Assembly: GCA_977006965.1 (NCBI GenBank)
Contig: OZ345354.1
Location: 1,984,001-2,048,000, forward strand
Length of the DNA: 64,000 nt
Origin: Phymatolithon calcareum
Lineage: Eukaryota; Rhodophyta; Florideophyceae; Hapalidiales
Direction: 5' to 3'
The position numbers were made by a program, and so were the translations under genes. The notes below the pieces were generated by a model. The model did not search any database. It was given only the letters and a program-made list of their open reading frames with translations, and had not been told where the DNA came from. Positions 32,350-42,814 of the stretch are shown here, piece after piece. The stretch's first letter is position 1. The number at the start of each line of letters is the position of its first letter.

Positions 32350-33015
32350 TCACATCTGATCCGCAAGCACAGCGTCCACACTCGCCAGCCCTACAAGTTC
32401 ATCCATCTCTTTTGAGGTTGTGGCGGGCAGCGACGATCGTACTATTCTCGCTCGCGAAATCGGTCGCGGCTCTGAAGCCGGCTGCAAGAGCATGCGCCAG
32501 ATCGCAATATTCGCCTCTCCGAGCACTTCATCTGTGGGAAGTCTACTCGGTGCGCCCGTCCGTTTTCTTCCGGGTACACCCTTTACGCCGTATCGAAGAC
32601 CACGTCCGCTACCGGAAGATCTCGTGATGCTAATCGATGATAATAAATCCGAGCGCAACGAACGACTCCATTTGCGACTGCGTGGCACGGTTTCAGCTCG
32701 TTCTTGTCCGGACCGCATCGACGGCGGTGCAGCCGCTGAGGAGGTGGCCATCGGGACTGGGGCAGCAGCACTTCGGGTGGGCGGTCCGCTTTCGCTAATA
32801 TCGTTGACGATGGGGAATTGTCGGGTGACCTCAGCGAACGAGCATGGACTACGAGACATTGCGTTGTGGCAGGGGGCCGTTTGCGGTGGATATGAGGCCG
32901 GTGAATGCCGCTTCGCTGCCGGATGCGAAGGAGAAACCCGAAGGGTTGGAGGGCTTTTAAACAATTTTATGGATAGACGCGCGGATCGGTCTGTGACGAA
33001 ATTGTAAGTGGTCAT
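32350..33015 (-). CDS. Hypothetical Ser/Pro/Arg-rich protein, 221 aa, doubtful
   Basis: The ORF lies in a GC-richer pocket where the opposite strand is also open for 195 codons (32420-33007), so openness alone is weak evidence. The minus product has low-complexity runs (AAAPVPMATSSAAAPPSMRS) and a basic patch (RSRKWSRSLRSDLLSS). It has no domain. It could be a disordered protein or chance. Confidence 0.25.
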   Translation of the reverse strand: MTTYNFVTDRSARLSIKLFKSPPTLRVSPSHPAAKRHSPASYPPQTAPCHNAMSRSPCSFAEVTRQFPIVNDISESGPPTRSAAAPVPMATSSAAAPPSMRSGQERAETVPRSRKWSRSLRSDLLSSISITRSSGSGRGLRYGVKGVPGRKRTGAPSRLPTDEVLGEANIAIWRMLLQPASEPRPISRARIVRSSLPATTSKEMDELVGLASVDAVLADQM

Positions 33016-33600
33016 CGCGTTCTGTCTTCATCGAAACACGTCTCCGCGTGAGGTACCAGGCAGCAGTTGATACGGTTTGACTATGACCCTGAGTGGATGC
33101 AGGCAACGAAATATTAGGATACTTCGTTGCGTGAAAATGCAACCGATGCAGTACTTCGCCGTGGTTATTGTCCTGCCGGCGCTATCGCAGACTATAGCCT
33201 AACTCTTTGGTGAGAGACGCTACAGTACTTTCTACTTATTATATGTGTTCAAATGTAGTGCTCGGTCCCCTCATGTGGCCATCGAAACAGCCCTTCGTAC
33301 ACACAGTGCTTGTAGGATATGGTGAAAATGTCAATCTGCGGAATTAAGAACGATCAGATACACAGGATGTAAACTCGGCACAACGCGCTCTCCGAGCCAT
33401 GTACTGTCCAGTACTGTTGAACGGTCCGACAACATTTTAGTCAAACATGATAAGTGGTGTTTCCTCAACGTGAGAGTCGGCCAAGGAGTCATCTGTGTAC
33501 TTCGCACGTTCCTCTGTGTTTACTATCCTGTACGCGCATAGAGACGTTATGCCCGTCGCGTTTTACCACACGTGTTACAATCGAACGTTTTAACCGTACG
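33016..33600. other. Mostly featureless; block A remnant at 33350-33445
   Basis: About 95 bp (ACACAGGATGTAAACTCGGC, TACTGTCCAGTACTGTTGAA) match 18780-18860 in block A. The rest shows no gene or repeat that I recognise. Confidence 0.5.
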
Positions 33601-33629
33601 TTGTTACACCGAAGCCCTCGAATTGCTCC

Positions 33630-33878
33630 TCACATCTTTGTCAAGTGCTCCTCTATATTAGAACCTATGTCATCCCCTAAGTCAATGGCATCAAACATAA
33701 TCGGCTCAAAACGGGCGTACATTTCCATGAGCTTTATTAGATCGGACTGATACAGGAAGAGGACAACGCGTTCCTCCTCATTCTCAAACTGCTTCAAATG
33801 CACTTTCGCAGTTTCCACACTCTCAACTCGAATCACAGGTTGCTGAGCCTCCCGCAGCAGGTGAATTATCTCTTGCAT
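33630..33878 (-). CDS. Hypothetical protein fragment, 82 aa
   Basis: The product is charged and well mixed (EIIHLLREAQQPVIRVESVE, ERVVLFLYQSDLIKLMEMYA) and ends EEHLTKM. Upstream in another frame SLTPLEAAYARDN may belong to the same gene. This looks coding but short and possibly truncated. The family is not recognised. Confidence 0.35.
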   Translation of the reverse strand: MQEIIHLLREAQQPVIRVESVETAKVHLKQFENEEERVVLFLYQSDLIKLMEMYARFEPIMFDAIDLGDDIGSNIEEHLTKM

Positions 33879-33929
33879 AAGCAGCCTCCAGCGGTGTCAG
33901 AGAAAGGTATCCAGTAATGAGAAGGTAGC

Positions 33930-34208
33930 TCAATCACTTTCATCTTGGCATGCAATGTGGCCTTCCCCTGTTCCGGCAGTCGTCCAGTCGCACGACACAC
34001 ATTCTGGTAGAGATGAGTGATTTTCCTCTATAGCGAGCGAGGCTACTTCTGAGGAAGTGTCCGAAAGTTCGGTTACGATGGATACGCCAACCTGAACAAC
34101 GGCGCGAGCTTTGCGCGGCAGTTTACCACTCAGTGGCATACCGTGTGCAAGGGTTGGGGCGTGAATGCTACCGCGAGTCGAAGCATGCTCTCCTGCTCCG
34201 CCAAGCAC
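33930..34208 (-). CDS. Hypothetical protein fragment, 92 aa
   Basis: The frame reads AHGMPLSGKLPRKARAVVQV, GVSIVTELSDTSSEVASLAI and ends with a cysteine-containing stretch. It lies upstream of and on the same strand as the ORF at 33630-33878, so the two may be exons of one gene. No domain is recognised. Confidence 0.3.
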   Translation of the reverse strand: MLGGAGEHASTRGSIHAPTLAHGMPLSGKLPRKARAVVQVGVSIVTELSDTSSEVASLAIEENHSSLPECVSCDWTTAGTGEGHIACQDESD

Positions 34209-34267
34209 TTGGCGGCAATCTGAATAAGGATGTCTTTACTCAATGTGTATGCATGCGTAAATTTTTT

Positions 34268-34360
34268 ATTTTTGTTTTTCACATTCTTCCCTTGACTGTC
34301 CTTGCGTACTGTACAATTTTTCATATTCTTCCCTTGATTGTCCTTGTGTAGTGTACAACA
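34268..34360. repeat. Two tandem ~43-bp units
   Basis: CACATTCTTCCCTTGACTGT and CATATTCTTCCCTTGATTGT head two adjacent units that also share TCCTTG(C/T)GTA and TGTACAA. Confidence 0.7.
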
Positions 34361-34459
34361 CAATTAAAAAAACTACTTAAACTGTCCTGCATCCCCAGGC
34401 ACTCGATACAGTTTCGGATATCGAGTCAGGCTATTATTATGGACATCAACAGCAACACT

Positions 34460-35428
34460 TTAGATCAATATTTCCATTTTGAGCTTCTTAGACAATGGCA
34501 CAGCACCTTCCGAGAATTTCTTTTTGACGAGTACCATTCGCGGCTTAATGTGCAGCCCTTTTAAGTAAAACGAACCAACGACATGAAACCAGACGCATAC
34601 GTGCTGCCCATCGATTCCGCTCGCATCATTTTGCTGCTTGTCGCACTCGTCAAGCACGAGAGGAGTTGGGCACGCAAAAAAGCTTCCCGGTTTCGTTATT
34701 TCAGAGGTTGTTTCCGGAATTAGAAAGAACGAAGATTGATTCCTCGGTTTGTGAGGAGAAGCAGCGTTGTTGTAAATCATGAAATTGTCAACATTCGGAC
34801 CTGTGGGAGATGTTAGGTAAATAAGAGTGAACAATTTCGATAGGATACAACATGTGCAAAGAGTGAGCTGGCTTACCGTGTGTACTGACGTGAATATCCG
34901 CCACTTTGATCTTGTTCAATCTTGCCAACTCAGACATGTTTTCAGGAGTGTTGAAAAGGCGCCCAACTTTCCGAATACCTCATGCGCATCGAGTAGATCA
35001 TCAGTTGCAAGGTCAATGACGATACGGTAGCGGTCTAGTTTCGCCCCTGCAGGGCGGTTACAGGAAAATTGATGCGGAAAGAGTGTAGCATCCGTGACCT
35101 CCCCTTCAATTGTAAAAAGTTTGATTCTCTCGGACGCTTTGTCAACTAAATAGACCTGTTGGTCGCTCCTCATATCTCCAAAAACGAATTTGGCATCTTT
35201 GACATCGAACGAACTGAGGGCCTCCGCTTTTAGATGTTCAATCTTTTGCATGAATATCTTGAGAGGTGGCGGTGTTACCACATTAACAGAGGGTGTGGAA
35301 ACCATTAGGGGGCGCGGTTCTGGAACTGGCTTGAAGGCGGTAAGGTTCTATTCTTCAGGTGGGAGCTTCTCAATGGTGCGCGATGACACTCCGGCACGGG
35401 TATGTTTTTTCTTGTTAGGCCCAGACAT
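34460..35428 (-). pseudogene. MSG-family gene, pseudogene copy 3
   Basis: It starts with ATG at 35428 (MSGPNKKKHTRAGVSSRT). A stop after PPEE near 35352 and a frame change near 34965 (FGKLG then AFSTLLKT instead of RLFNTPENMAKL) break exon 1. The domain sequence KFVFGDMRSDQQVYLVDKAS and LDRYRIVIDLATDDLLDAHE is well conserved. The intron is still present, with donor GTAAGC near 34896 and a CTAAC followed by CACAG acceptor near 34810, between HVSTH and GPNVDNF. Exon 2 is intact to the stop at 34460 (VCVWFHVVGSFYLKGLHIKP). Blocks A and F follow on the upstream side. Confidence 0.75.
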
Positions 35429-35489
35429 TAAGGATCCCTTTTCAGAGCGGTTTGCGGATTTTGTCGATGTCGATCGTAAATGTACTTTC

Positions 35490-35800
35490 GATGATGATTC
35501 CATCCTATGAGTCAACTTTCTTCACTTAAGGTCCTATGCATAAAACCATGTATAGACTCGAAAATATCTTCAGTGCTGCGTTTCGATGCTTCAAAAATTC
35601 TCAACGCAAAGACAGAGAAAACGGTTTACATTCTAGACTAACCTTTGTTACAAAGCTGTTCATATAACGCAATCTTCATGGTAGAGATGACCTTTAAAGA
35701 GAAAACCAACATAGCAGTTACGGAACCAGGGAGTGACACTTTTTGCGAGTGCTCTTAATAGTACTAGGAGGCGCATACATCAAGCAGTAATGATCACTAT
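35490..35800 (-). repeat. Repeat block A, remnant
   Basis: It keeps only the GTCAACTTTCTTCACTTAAG start and the distal part with the palindrome at 35744-35772. The central ~450 bp is deleted. Confidence 0.65.
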
Positions 35801-35804
35801 CCTG

Positions 35805-36110
35805 GAGCACTACCGAAAGTGTACCGTTTTTTAATCGCCAGACTTTAAAACCAACGATATAGTTTTCAGATGCTTTAAATCGTAATCAGTGATGTTTGAG
35901 TTCAATAAGATATTCAGTGTGATCTTAGGGTGGATGCGAGTGGAAACGTGAATGGGTGATATGAGAGACAATAGCCAGAGATGGCCCATGTCGACAATTC
36001 TTTGATATATTAGTTAGGAAATTCTAACTGAGCATTTAGCGGTACCTCCTGCCACTGCTCTAAAGAATATAGGCAGGACACGAAAAAATCATGTCCAAGG
36101 GATTCAAGAA
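35805..36110 (+). repeat. Repeat F, copy with palindrome at 36041-36078
   Basis: It matches 23440-23720, including the GCGGTACCTCCTGCCACTGC arm and the GGCAGGACACGAA partner on the other side. Confidence 0.7.
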
Positions 36111-36204
36111 GGGTACACGTAACTATGGTCGGGGGCGAAGAGGATGTAGTCTGATCGAGCTGTTGTAGAGAGGAAACTGACACTGTCGGTGACTCGGTGG
36201 TGGA

Positions 36205-36357
36205 AACTTTTGCTTCTTAGGGCCAAAGATTTTCACCGTTGTCGAATTGTCGGGCACGCCGGACGTCCTATTAGGAAGTATAGAAGATATTGATGGTGAA
36301 AGTGCAATCGAGAATGTGTATCGTGCATGCGAAGAGTACTCGCAATTGTCCCTCTAA
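36205..36357 (+). pseudogene. Short repeat-borne coding fragment ('VTAVE' fragment), copy 2
   Basis: The frame reads TVVELSGTPDVLLGSIEDID, then ESAIENVYRACEEYSQLSL and a stop. Frame and length agree with the copies at 2850-3008 and 38515-38650. Function is unknown. Confidence 0.45.
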
Positions 36358-36369
36358 TACGTACGTGAA

Positions 36370-37010
36370 TAGTTGGGATTAATGTCGGTAGATCTGGAAG
36401 TAATCAGTGATAGTTGAGTTCATGTGAATATTTGAGTGAGAATAAGGAGGGTTCGAGCGGAAACGAGAATGTGTGATATGAGCGACAACAACCAGAGACG
36501 GCCCATGCTGACAATTCTATGACATCGTAGTTACGAAATTCGAACTGAGCATATACCGGTACCTCCTGCCACTGCTCTAAAGAACATATGGAGGTAAGAC
36601 ATAAGACTCTTTCTTCTCTACGAGCGTATCCCGTGGTATGCTGTGTGGCGATCCCAACATGCCAAGCCAATTGATGTTTTACTTCTTAATTTTTGCAATG
36701 TCGGTTCCACATTGGACATTAAACCACAGGGAGCGTAGGGGAAAGTCGTACGCTTTGTCGAATTTGTAACTTTCGTAGTATTGTTTTCTTACACTCTGCA
36801 TATTGAAGCATTGATGAAGGGTTTACCTGATGAGAAATTGCATTTACTTTGCGAACGCTTGGGATTTCCAGCCCCGATTTTGTTGGAAGGCTCAGGAAAA
36901 AGTGAAAAGGACTGCCTGTCCCTCACAGTTAGCGTTGCACATGGCGAATAGATTCTCCAGACTGAATCATTCGTCTTTCTCGCTTCCATGAGTCTCTAAG
37001 TTGTTGTCCC
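36370..37010 (+). repeat. Repeat F (to palindrome 36558-36597) followed by block E
   Basis: The order F, palindrome, E repeats that at 23830-24480. E matches at GAGCGTATCCCGTGGTATGC, TTTGTCGAATTTGTAACTTT and GATTTTGTTGGAAGGCTCAG. Confidence 0.7.
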
Positions 37011-37072
37011 CATATGAATCACTGTGAAAAATAAACCGTTGGGATCTTGAGCCCTCATCTCGAAAGAAACTT

Positions 37073-37384
37073 CTTGCTTCTCCACCGCACCCAATTCAAG
37101 AGATAATTAAACTCTTCCATCAGCTAGCGCCTATCTCCATCCACGTCGAAACCAGCACTATCGCCGTCACCAGAATAACGGATGGGTTGATTAACGGATC
37201 TTCAAGGAAGTAGGTGTTCCTATTGCACATGCAGAATGCCTGCCGGACGGGGCGCTACGTAGAGACATTAAATGTCTTCCTTAATCAAGACCTGAATCAG
37301 ACTAGAGAATGGACTGATTCTGGCTGCAAATATAATTGGCTCATGTGTCAAAACCCAATTTCACGGCTCTCTGAACCTGAATAG
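37073..37384 (+). pseudogene. Repeat-borne coding remnant G upstream of TruC, copy 3
   Basis: One frame is nearly open: LLASPPHPIQEIIKLFHQLA, PISIHVETSTIAVTRITDGL, a TAG near 37219, then VFLLHMQNACRTGRYVETLN and VFLNQDLNQTREWTDSGCKY. It is the best copy of this peptide. It could be an upstream exon of the TruC-type gene or an independent gene, and no domain is recognised. Confidence 0.45.
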
Positions 37385-37509
37385 TTTGACATCAATATCA
37401 ATACGAGTACCATGCAATTTCCATGTTCGAAAACGCCTGATCTCTCCCTCCTTCACTATCCATTTCCAAATGATGACCTCTCCGGTTTTCTCCACAACTC
37501 TGTTGCTCC

Positions 37510-38310
37510 TGCCGCGAAACAAAAATTGTGCACATGGTCAAGTAAGTCTACATTGCATCTATGCGGCATCAACCAGCGAGCCAGCAGTACCGGTCTTACT
37601 TCCTCGCCTCCACCCCCGCCTGTGCGCCTCCGCCGGTTCGAAAATTTGGCACTGGAATTTCCATATTGCTGCAGACCGAGCATCATGTTGCAGAGGACAA
37701 ACAAGCAAGATTTCTAGTGCATCGCACAAAACTCGACCGAACGGTGCGCGAATCACGGCACGTGTTGAAAACGTTGCGGACCGGACGTTCAGGACCAAAT
37801 GGCTGTCCCCTAGAAGTGTTTCCAGTACACCGACTTGACAGATGTACAAGCGGCGTGATGCTCTTGGCACTACTTACATCTGAGAATGCGGCACGTCTGC
37901 AAGCTGCGTTGCAACGTGCCGATACCAACGAATATTACTGGGCGTTGGCAGTAGGGTCTAAAATGCACGTAACCTGGACATATGATCATCCGCTGAAGGA
38001 TTTTACAGGCAATAACCGTGTTCAACGTTCAGCAAGCACCGAATTTGAACAAATTCAATGGCTTCCGGAAGCTGACATTTCTGTTCTTTGTGTATTGCTT
38101 CCGAGCAGGAGAAGGCACCAATTCGTCCACATTTGAGTAATAGTCGGTTCCCAATCCTTAGAGAGAGTAATTACGTGTGAGGGAAATTAAATATATTCTT
38201 CCATGAAAAATACAGCACTACCCGTTGCTGCCTTTATTGAAGAAGATTAACGTTTAGTGACCCGTTTGCAGAGAAGTGAGTCACAATTGAGGCTCTGGTC
38301 CTACTAAGCC
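37510..38310 (+). pseudogene. RluA/TruC-type tRNA pseudouridine synthase, pseudogene copy T3 (best preserved)
   Basis: A single frame from 37561 to 38136 (191 codons) covers TGISILLQTEHHVAEDKQAR, FLVHRTKLDRTVRESRHVLK, the catalytic VFPVHRLDRCTSGVMLLALL (37817-37876, with the active-site Asp of HRLDxxTSG), YDHPLKD and the distal PSRRRHQF, equivalent to TGRRHQIR. These steps match TruC in order. DKPAG has become DKQAR, and the frame stops at TGA 38134-38136, just where the HLxxxxxPILGD segment should continue; that segment is seen one frame over. TruC enzymes modify U65 in bacterial tRNA. The eukaryotic role is unknown to me. Confidence 0.8.
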
Positions 38311-38514
38311 CAGCGACAGTCCACCGAAACCGTCATTGTTTTTCTATAAAGCTTTCATGTATTGTCTCAGCTGTAGGTCACCAAAGTCCACAATCTTATC
38401 GTGCTACATGGGATCGTGTCCTTGCAATCTATTCAGCATGGCGCGGAAGTTTTGGGGGACCGGAGCTACAGTTCAGGTTTGAATGAGGGCTAAAGAGCGG
38501 CACATCAGCCACCA

Positions 38515-38650
38515 AGTGGAAGCTGTCGCTTCTTACGGCCAAATACTGTCACCGCTGTCGAATTGGACGTCATAATAGGAACTGTAGAAGATGGTGACAA
38601 TGCAATCAAGAACGTATATCATGTATGTGAAGAGTGCGTGTACTAATCCC
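38515..38650 (+). pseudogene. Short repeat-borne coding fragment ('VTAVE' fragment), copy 3
   Basis: The frame reads NTVTAVELDVIIGTVEDGDN and then AIKNVYHVCEECVY with a stop. It lies just downstream of TruC, as at 2850-3008. Confidence 0.45.
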
Positions 38651-38659
38651 TTTAATGCG

Positions 38660-38930
38660 TAAGTGAATAGTTATGGTTCTGGTTGGTAGCTCCGAAAGTA
38701 ATCAGTGATGGTTGCGTTCATGTGAATATTCGAGTGAGATTAGGAAGGATTCTAGCGGAAGAGAGAATGTGTGATATGAGCGACAATAATCAGAGATGGC
38801 CCATGCTGATAATTTTATGACATAGTAATGACGTAATTGGAACTATGCTTCCTGCCACTTCTCCAAAGAAAATTGGTAAGACACGAAGCAATCCTGTCCA
38901 CGGGATGCGATTCTTACACCCTGTAAAGTT
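38660..38930 (+). repeat. Repeat F, copy with degraded palindrome at 38848-38880
   Basis: It matches the other F blocks through TCAGTGATGGTTG, GATATGAGCGACAATAATC and CCTGTCCACGGGATGC. Confidence 0.65.
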
Positions 38931-38984
38931 ACAAATCTTCCCGCTTTTTGTGTTGAAAGCCCGCTCGCTTGTTCTAGACTCTTA

Positions 38985-39232
38985 TAAAATCGAGACACAC
39001 GCCAAACTCCAACGCCCAACTCCAGCGACCAAGTCTACATTCCTTCGCGAAAAGTAATCATGCCGTTCTCGCTCCACTAGTGCCTCCGAATATCGGTCAT
39101 TTGAAAACATCAAAAACGATTCAAAAGATTCCTTGATTTTGATTCTTATCAAATCTAGACAAACGCCCAACCCGAACGATCAGCTCCACATTACTTCGCA
39201 AACAGTAATCCCGGCGTTCCGGCTCCACAACA
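38985..39232. repeat. Imperfect tandem duplication next to the AAAAC array
   Basis: The segments at 38990-39090 and 39147-39232 share CAAACKCCCAAC, TCTACATTCCTTCGCGAAAA or CTCCACATTACTTCGCAAAC, AGTAATC and CCGTTC-GGCTCCAC-type words. Confidence 0.55.
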
Positions 39233-39253
39233 AAACAAACAAACAAAAAAACG

Positions 39254-39254
<1 letters not shown>

Positions 39255-39284
<30 letters not shown>

Positions 39285-40233
39285 CAAAACAAAACAAAAC
39301 AAAACAAAACAAAACAAAACAAAACAAAACAAAACAAAACAAAACAAAACAAAACAAAACAAAACAAAACAAAACAAAACAAAACAAAACAAAACAAAAC
39401 AAAACAAAACAAAACAAAACAAAACAAAACAAAACAAAACAAAACAAAACAAAACAAAACAAAACAAAACAAAACAAAACAAAACAAAACAAAACAAAAC
39501 AAAACAAAACAAAACAAAACAAAACAAAACAAAACAAAACAAAACAAAACAAAACAAAACAAAACAAAACAAAACAAAACAAAACAAAACAAAACAAAAC
39601 AAAACAAAACAAAACAAAACAAAACAAAACAAAACAAAACAAAACAAAACAAAACAAAACAAAACAAAACAAAACAAAACAAAACAAAACAAAACAAAAC
39701 AAAACAAAACAAAACAAAACAAAACAAAACAAAACAAAACAAAACAAAACAAAACAAAACAAAACAAAACAAAACAAAACAAAACAAAACAAAACAAAAC
39801 AAAACAAAACAAAACAAAACAAAACAAAACAAAACAAAACAAAACAAAACAAAACAAAACAAAACAAAACAAAACAAAACAAAACAAAACAAAACAAAAC
39901 AAAACAAAACAAAACAAAACAAAACAAAACAAAACAAAACAAAACAAAACAAAACAAAACAAAACAAAACAAAACAAAACAAAACAAAACAAAACAAAAC
40001 AAAACAAAACAAAACAAAACAAAACAAAACAAAACAAAACAAAACAAAACAAAACAAAACAAAACAAAACAAAACAAAACAAAACAAAACAAAACAAAAC
40101 AAAACAAAACAAAACAAAACAAAACAAAACAAAACAAAACAAAACAAAACAAAACAAAACAAAACAAAACAAAACAAAACAAAACAAAACAAAACAAAAC
40201 AAAACAAAACAAAACAAAACAAAACAAAACAAA
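39255..40233. repeat. Perfect (AAAAC)n microsatellite, about 195 units
   Basis: The array appears uninterrupted over about 979 bp. Because AAAAC contains no stop in either strand's frames, long artificial ORFs of KQNKT and FVLFC repeats arise, and these are not genes. The Helitron start codon lies only 14 bp beyond its end. Confidence 0.97.
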
Positions 40234-40246
40234 TCATATCGCTATT

Positions 40247-42814
40247 ATGGGCAGGAAGAGGAAACACGATAAGAAAATCCCTTCAAACCGTCCCAAAAAA
40301 GTTAAAAAATCTACTCCAATTCTTGCACATATTACGATGTCTGACGATATCTTGCAATATGATTACAAAGAAAACTACCCAATCGGAATAGCTGCCAAAA
40401 TAAAGTCTACCTCATTTCAGGGAGAAATTTATTCTCCAGTTAAATTTGTTCCAAAAGTTAATAATTCCGTTTTGCATGAAAGAAAGTATTCTACTATTAA
40501 ATTAGCTCCGCAAATCAAGCATAACGCAGTTCTGCCCATGAGAGAACCGAAATGTATTCCAATCCTTCCACTAGATGCACTCCAAAAAAACGTGTGCTTT
40601 TCTACAGATTCTGCACTTTTTAATTTTCGTCCACAGGAATTAAAAATGAATAAAAATAAACGGTTTTCAGAAATTTCAGGGGGGAAAAAACCAGTGTTTC
40701 ATGATGAAAGCTATTCAACAATTAAATTAGCTCCCAGAACCGAGCCCAGTGCACTTCCGAGCTTTAGAGATGAGAAATCTGTTCCGATACTTCCGTTTGC
40801 GACAGTGAAGGAAAACGTGCCTTCTTCTACAGATTCTGTAGGACATGAGCTCCTTTCAGAGGAAGAATTAGAAAAAATGACTGAAAATCAATCGTTTTCA
40901 GTATTTTCAGAAGAGACAAAACGAGCTATTCATGAAGAATGCCGAAAAATGCTTACAGGTCCTTTTATGGAACAAAAAGTATGTGCCGTATGCGATTCAT
41001 GGACAAGAGAGAATCTCTGTCCCCTTCGAGAACCTAGCAAAGACTTCTATTCTAGATGTTTGAATCGCCTTGTTCCATCTGTAGATCTACCAGAAAGGTT
41101 GAAACGCTTTTACGATATTTCTGCATATATTCCTGAGATTAAAAATGCACTCTTATCGAAACAGGGCGTTGAAGAAGATAGATGTATCGAAAACATCTTC
41201 AGAATTAGAGTTTGCAATAAATGCTACAACTCTTTAAAGCGCGGTTCCCAATACGAAAATAATAATCCACCGAAATTCTCGGTGGCAAATGGGTTCACTA
41301 TCGGCTTACTTCCAAAATCAATCAATGATGCAACAGTGACGGAGAAAAGACTGACATCTCTCACTAAAATTAAAGGTCATACTGTTATAGCACGTGGAGG
41401 AAAGCATAGGTTCATTAAAAGTCACTTCATTGTATTTTCCTCTCAGCCAGATGTCATAAAAGAAGGCATCAACGAGCTCATTAAAGAGGAAGATAAATTA
41501 TTACTTATTTTTACTAACCCAATGACGGATGCACAAAAGAGAGCTACAATGAGACGATATATCGCACGAAAGGGAAAGATAAATGATCTTCTTGACTTCT
41601 ATATGGAAAACTATGCCCTGTACAAGTGTCTGGAAAGAAACGGAACAGAAATATGCCGACTACAGAACATATCTTCAAGTGCACAATCTGAGCTTGATAA
41701 CGTAAACACTGTGTATTACATAGACGATCAAATGTCCGCAGAAGAAATATCCGAAAATCAGAGTAATATCCGTAGGCCGACAGTTCTGGACAGTGCTCAG
41801 AATCCAGATGAAGAAACTATCATACGACAAGATGCATCCCTTTTCACAAATGAAGAAGCTACAGAGCCTATCACAACGCTTAAAATGGCCACTGCACAAG
41901 TTATAGATCTGCAACAAGCTGGAAAGCTCCTACCTGCCAACTCTCCAAATTTCTTTGGTCGACTTTTTCCTCATTTATTTCCCTTCGGATATGGACATCC
42001 GGACGCATCGAGAAATGTCAGTGTTAGTCTAGAAGAGTGTGTTAAACATTACTTGAAACTATCTAGTAGACGGTTTTCGCAAGACGAAACTTTTCCACTA
42101 ATCGCATTCGACATTGTGTCCAGAAAGCGAGCAATGTCTCACATTTCACTATCATGCAGACTTAATCCAAAAGAAATCGAGATACTAAATGAAGTGAGTG
42201 TTTCTGATCTTGCAGGACAGCTACAACAGGAAACTAGAAAGAGAGAGATCCTAAAAAACGGCCACAATTTCACTGAAAAGACGATGAATCACGGGGGGAA
42301 ACGATTGCTCAGACGTGTAAATGCTGTACTAGGGAAAACGTTTGCTTCAAACGAAGAACGAAAAATATACCAACGTAAAGCATGGAGTATGGCCGCTAAA
42401 TATCACAGTGCTGCAATGTTCATTACTGTTACTCCGAATGAAAATGGAAACGTGACTGTAGCATTCTTTGCAGGTGACATAAACAGAGATAATCTAATAA
42501 GCATAACTGAGAACGACATTCCTTGTAATGCTTCTCGGATAGAAATAGCAGGAAGAGACCCAGTCTCGTGTGATTTGTTCTTCACAAATATTTTAGAAAT
42601 GCTGATTGGACCTATGATTGGCTTTGATATGAAAACGAAACTTCCCCGGAAACAAGGTGGTCTTTTCGGTGTACCGAAAGCCTTCATGGGAGGAATAGAA
42701 AATCAAGGGAAGGGAACGTTACATGTTCATCTCATTGTATTCTTAGCTGGATTTCCTAATGATGCTGATGAGATTATGTTATTGCTCAAGACAGATAAAG
42801 ATTTCCGAAATTGA
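40247..42814 (+). CDS. Helitron Rep, N-terminal segment with HUH motif, 855 aa
   Basis: The basic start (GRKRKHDKK) resembles a nuclear localisation signal. Two internal repeats (YSTIKLAP near residues 82 and 164) lie in a poorly ordered region. Paired cysteines at residues 246-249 and 323-326 (CAVC, CNKC) match the Cys-rich region common before Helitron Rep domains. The Helitron-like N domain spans about residues 610-850 and ends with the metal-binding HUH motif GTLHVHLIVF (His826 and His828, bases 42722-42730). The ORF is closed by a TGA at 42812. The same frame continues without any gap in the next ORF, so the TGA is a premature stop. Confidence 0.9.
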   Translation: MGRKRKHDKKIPSNRPKKVKKSTPILAHITMSDDILQYDYKENYPIGIAAKIKSTSFQGEIYSPVKFVPKVNNSVLHERKYSTIKLAPQIKHNAVLPMREPKCIPILPLDALQKNVCFSTDSALFNFRPQELKMNKNKRFSEISGGKKPVFHDESYSTIKLAPRTEPSALPSFRDEKSVPILPFATVKENVPSSTDSVGHELLSEEELEKMTENQSFSVFSEETKRAIHEECRKMLTGPFMEQKVCAVCDSWTRENLCPLREPSKDFYSRCLNRLVPSVDLPERLKRFYDISAYIPEIKNALLSKQGVEEDRCIENIFRIRVCNKCYNSLKRGSQYENNNPPKFSVANGFTIGLLPKSINDATVTEKRLTSLTKIKGHTVIARGGKHRFIKSHFIVFSSQPDVIKEGINELIKEEDKLLLIFTNPMTDAQKRATMRRYIARKGKINDLLDFYMENYALYKCLERNGTEICRLQNISSSAQSELDNVNTVYYIDDQMSAEEISENQSNIRRPTVLDSAQNPDEETIIRQDASLFTNEEATEPITTLKMATAQVIDLQQAGKLLPANSPNFFGRLFPHLFPFGYGHPDASRNVSVSLEECVKHYLKLSSRRFSQDETFPLIAFDIVSRKRAMSHISLSCRLNPKEIEILNEVSVSDLAGQLQQETRKREILKNGHNFTEKTMNHGGKRLLRRVNAVLGKTFASNEERKIYQRKAWSMAAKYHSAAMFITVTPNENGNVTVAFFAGDINRDNLISITENDIPCNASRIEIAGRDPVSCDLFFTNILEMLIGPMIGFDMKTKLPRKQGGLFGVPKAFMGGIENQGKGTLHVHLIVFLAGFPNDADEIMLLLKTDKDFRN

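Noticed and set aside
32420-33007. 195-codon plus-strand ORF opposite 32350-33015
   Set aside because: Composition-driven openness in a GC-rich pocket. Neither strand shows a domain, and the minus frame was kept only as a doubtful call.
39121-40272. Four overlapping ORFs of 350-379 codons on both strands (KQNKT and FVLFC repeats)
   Set aside because: They are artefacts of the AAAAC array, which contains no stop codon in any register.
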